Positions 6,203-7,826 of a DNA stretch of 7,826 nucleotides are shown here, piece after piece. The stretch is from a bacterium HR23 (lineage in GTDB: Bacteria > Chloroflexota > Dehalococcoidia > Lucifugimonadales > HRBIN23): NCBI GenBank assembly GCA_002923335.1, contig BEHZ01000082.1, forward strand, positions 1 through 7,826. The letters run 5' to 3'. The notes under the pieces were generated by a model, which saw only the letters and a list, made by a program, of their open reading frames with translations, was not told where the DNA came from and made no database searches. Both the position numbers and the translations under genes were made by a program. The stretch's first letter is position 1; each line of letters opens with the position of its first letter.

Positions 6203-6880
6203 TCAGGGGGAGAGGCCCCTGCGCCTCAGCGCGTCCTCCAGAATGAGACGAAAGCGTTCCCATGGCATCAGCCCCTGAACGAGTTGGCCGTCTACAAGAA
6301 AGGAAGGGGTGGCGGACACGCCCAGCCGCCGGCCCTCCTGGAAGTCTTGTTCCACCTTGGCCAGGCTGCGTCCGCTGTCGAGGCACGCATCAAACAGTGC
6401 CCCGTCCAGGCCCAACTCCCGCGCCCACGCCTTCAAGTTGCGGGGGGAGAAGGTGCCGCGGTTCTCCCCCGCCTGGCGCTGGAAGAGGAGGTCGTAATAC
6501 TCCCAGAAACGCCCCTGTTCCCGTGCGCACTCCGCCGCCTGCGCTGCCATCCACGACTCGCCCCCCAGGATAGGGAAGTGCACCGCCCGCAGGCTCACCA
6601 CCCCCCGCCGAATGTAGTCCTCTCGTAGTTTCGGTTCGCTTTCCCGAGCGAACTGACCGCAGTATGGACATTGAAAGTCAAAGAAGACCGTCACGGAGAC
6701 CGCGTTGGGCGTGGGGGTAACCTGGGGGTAAGGGGTTGTGGAGAGACGGGACGAACGGGGAGACTGGGCGATGCGGGCGACAAGCACCAGCACCGCCACC
6801 AGCACCACGGCAAGCCCCACCGCTCCCCCCAGGAGCAGCCCCCGCCTGCCTTTCGTGGCCCGCCCACGCCGACGTGCCAT
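6203..6880 (-). CDS. Membrane-anchored DsbA-family thiol-disulfide oxidoreductase (Thioredoxin_4 type)
   Basis: This 225-aa protein has a basic N-terminus (MARRRGRATKGRR) and one hydrophobic helix at about 14-37. It should be anchored in the membrane with its catalytic domain outside. A Ser/Thr/Pro linker leads to a thioredoxin fold beginning near 60. The active site is FQCPYCGQF with Cys71 and Cys74, and the cis-proline is in ATPSF (Pro192). The helical insert has the usual WMAAQAAECA and QGRFWEYYDLLF motifs. Two further cysteines, Cys118 and Cys166, match the positions of a structural second disulfide known in some Thioredoxin_4/DsbA proteins. It probably introduces disulfides into secreted proteins and is recharged by the VKOR encoded next. 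The ATG at 6880 has an excellent AGGAGGT site 7 nt upstream that overlaps the stop of the preceding crotonase gene. Confidence 0.93.
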   Translation of the reverse strand: MARRRGRATKGRRGLLLGGAVGLAVVLVAVLVLVARIAQSPRSSRLSTTPYPQVTPTPNAVSVTVFFDFQCPYCGQFARESEPKLREDYIRRGVVSLRAVHFPILGGESWMAAQAAECAREQGRFWEYYDLLFQRQAGENRGTFSPRNLKAWARELGLDGALFDACLDSGRSLAKVEQDFQEGRRLGVSATPSFLVDGQLVQGLMPWERFRLILEDALRRRGLSP

Positions 6881-6887
6881 AGATATT

Positions 6888-6894
6888 ACCTCCT
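6888..6894 (-). promoter_or_regulatory. Ribosome-binding site of the DsbA gene, overlapping the crotonase stop
   Basis: The minus strand reads AGGAGGT here, 7 nt before the ATG at 6880. The crotonase TAG (6895-6893) overlaps its first bases, so ribosomes ending the crotonase cover this site. This favours translational coupling. Confidence 0.75.
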
Positions 6895-7669
6895 ATCGGC
6901 CTTGGAAACGGGGTTCCCGGCGTTCCAGCCACGCTCGGGGCCCCTCTTTTGCATCCTCGGTGGCGTTTACGAGATCTATCGCCTCATCCGTCTGACGCAG
7001 GGCCTCCAGGAAGTCGGGCACCGCCAGAAAGCGATAGGCCAGGGCTTTGGCGGTGTTGATGGCTACAGTCGGCCCTGTGGCCAGCCGTTGGGCGTATTCC
7101 TTGACCCTGTGGGGGAACTCCTCGTGGGGATAGACCGCCTGCACATAGCCCAGGCGGAGGGCCTCGTGGGCATCTATGGTGCGCCCTGTCCAAATAAGGT
7201 CCAAGGCGTTGGCCAGGCCGATGATGCGGGGCAGAAGCCACAACCCTCCCTGGGCGGGGATGGTGCCCATCCGCACATAGGCCATGCTGAAGCGTGCCCG
7301 CTCTGATGCCAGCCGGATGTCACACAGGGAAGCCAAGTCCATCCCCCCGCCGACAGCGGGGCCGTTGATGGCGCCGATGACCGGCTTGTGGAACTGCCAC
7401 AGGGTTTTGGCTACTGTATGCAGTGTTCCCTCGTGCCATCCGCCGGCCCCCCGTTCGGCCAGTGCACGGGGGTTGGCCCCGGCGCAGAAGGCCCGCCCCA
7501 TCCCGGTGAGCACTACTACCCGCACCTCGCCATCCTGGGCAGCGGTGGCCAGGGCGTGGGCTATCTCCTCTTGCATGCGAGGGGTGGTGGCATTGAGGGT
7601 CTCGGGACGGTTCAGGGTGATGGTGGCGATACCCCCTTCCTGGCTGTAGAGGATATCCTTATACTCCAT
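6893..7669 (-). CDS. Crotonase (enoyl-CoA hydratase/isomerase) family protein lacking both hydratase glutamates
   Basis: This 258-aa protein is full length for the crotonase fold and likely acts on an acyl-CoA in the cytosol. Visible signatures are ITLNRPETLNA (17-27), LTGMGRAFCAGAN (54-66) forming the first oxyanion-hole segment, KPVIGAINGPAVGGGMDLA (95-113), and a C-terminal TEDAKEG with REPRFQGR ending. The two glutamates that define rat mitochondrial enoyl-CoA hydratase (Glu144 and Glu164) align, at the same 20-residue spacing, with Asp111 (GGGMDL) and Tyr131 (FSMAY). A standard hydratase reaction is therefore doubtful; an isomerase, hydrolase, dehalogenase or other crotonase chemistry is possible. 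The ATG at 7669 has a GAGGGG site 8 nt upstream. It is the first gene of the minus-strand cluster. There are no other fatty-acid genes in view to indicate a pathway. Confidence 0.92.
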   Translation of the reverse strand: MEYKDILYSQEGGIATITLNRPETLNATTPRMQEEIAHALATAAQDGEVRVVVLTGMGRAFCAGANPRALAERGAGGWHEGTLHTVAKTLWQFHKPVIGAINGPAVGGGMDLASLCDIRLASERARFSMAYVRMGTIPAQGGLWLLPRIIGLANALDLIWTGRTIDAHEALRLGYVQAVYPHEEFPHRVKEYAQRLATGPTVAINTAKALAYRFLAVPDFLEALRQTDEAIDLVNATEDAKEGPRAWLERREPRFQGR

Positions 7670-7722
7670 ACCTGGCGCCCCTCGGCGGTCGTGCTTTCAT
7701 GGTAACATAGACGCCAACACAG

Positions 7723-7738
7723 GGCACCAGGCGGTGCC
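7723..7738. repeat. Perfect inverted repeat in the divergent intergenic region
   Basis: GGCACC (7723-7728) and GGTGCC (7733-7738) are perfect inverted arms around a 4-nt AGGC spacer. The dyad lies 54 nt upstream of the crotonase start and 24 nt before the candidate plus-strand ATG. It has no T-tract, so an operator or a small RNA hairpin is likelier than a terminator. Confidence 0.45.
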
Positions 7739-7761
7739 GGCTTCAGCAGACGGGTGTTGAT

Positions 7762-7826
7762 ATGACGAACCAGACCCTACGGGTGTTGTTGGGTGTCCTG
7801 CGCCTTCCCCAGGTGTTCTACGGCTG
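7762..7826 (+). CDS. Possible start of a gene running off the right edge
   Basis: An ATG at 7762 opens a frame with no stop to the window end (21 complete codons, beginning MTNQTLRVLLGVLRLPQ). A weak GGGTG site lies about 6 nt upstream. The stretch is rich in Leu and Val with spaced Arg, as in an amphipathic helix or the approach to a membrane segment. The region 7670-7761 otherwise holds only the dyad and short direct repeats, so a divergent gene here is reasonable. The visible part is too short to name. Confidence 0.35.
   Translation, partial: MTNQTLRVLLGVLRLPQVFYG

Overview
The window is GC-rich (roughly low-to-mid 60s % by eye) and densely coded, with a bacterial layout: Shine-Dalgarno sites, GTG and ATG starts, short intergenic gaps and tight operons. 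There are no tRNA, rRNA, CRISPR or insertion-sequence signatures. The gene set is a MmgE/PrpD protein with an M20-type carbamoylase, a thiol oxidase DsbA-VKOR pair, a DUF1015 protein and a divergent crotonase. This suits a GC-rich bacterium in which VKOR replaces DsbB, such as Chloroflexota or Actinomycetota. I lean to Chloroflexota, but that is an inference without a marker gene.

Layout. (1) 1-1133, minus strand: an alpha/beta-hydrolase-like protein with a hydrophobic segment, running off the left edge. (2) 1134-1260: divergent intergenic region with a plus-strand promoter candidate. (3) 1261-4405, plus strand: a three-gene cluster of MmgE/PrpD family protein, Zn-dependent amidase/carbamoylase (HyuC/AmaB/AllC type) and a small coiled-coil protein. 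(4) 4409-7669, minus strand: a four-gene cluster transcribed as crotonase, membrane-anchored DsbA-like thioredoxin-fold protein, VKOR-family membrane protein, DUF1015 protein. The plus and minus clusters converge with only 3 nt between their stop codons. (5) 7670-7761: divergent intergenic region with a small dyad. (6) 7762 to the right edge: the possible start of a plus-strand gene.

How the genes may work together. The DsbA-like protein and VKOR form a coherent oxidative protein-folding module. DsbA (CPYC) would oxidise secreted proteins and VKOR (C34/C40 plus CWWC) would re-oxidise DsbA with a quinone. The MmgE/PrpD and carbamoylase genes are 9 nt apart and are probably co-translated, suggesting successive steps in catabolism of an N-carbamoyl or amide-bearing compound; the substrate cannot be read from sequence. 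The crotonase lacks both hydratase glutamates, so it should not be called a plain enoyl-CoA hydratase. I do not see a clear new defence or mobile system. The least explained parts are the membrane-associated hydrolase, the DUF1015 protein in a redox operon, and the coiled-coil protein behind the amidase.
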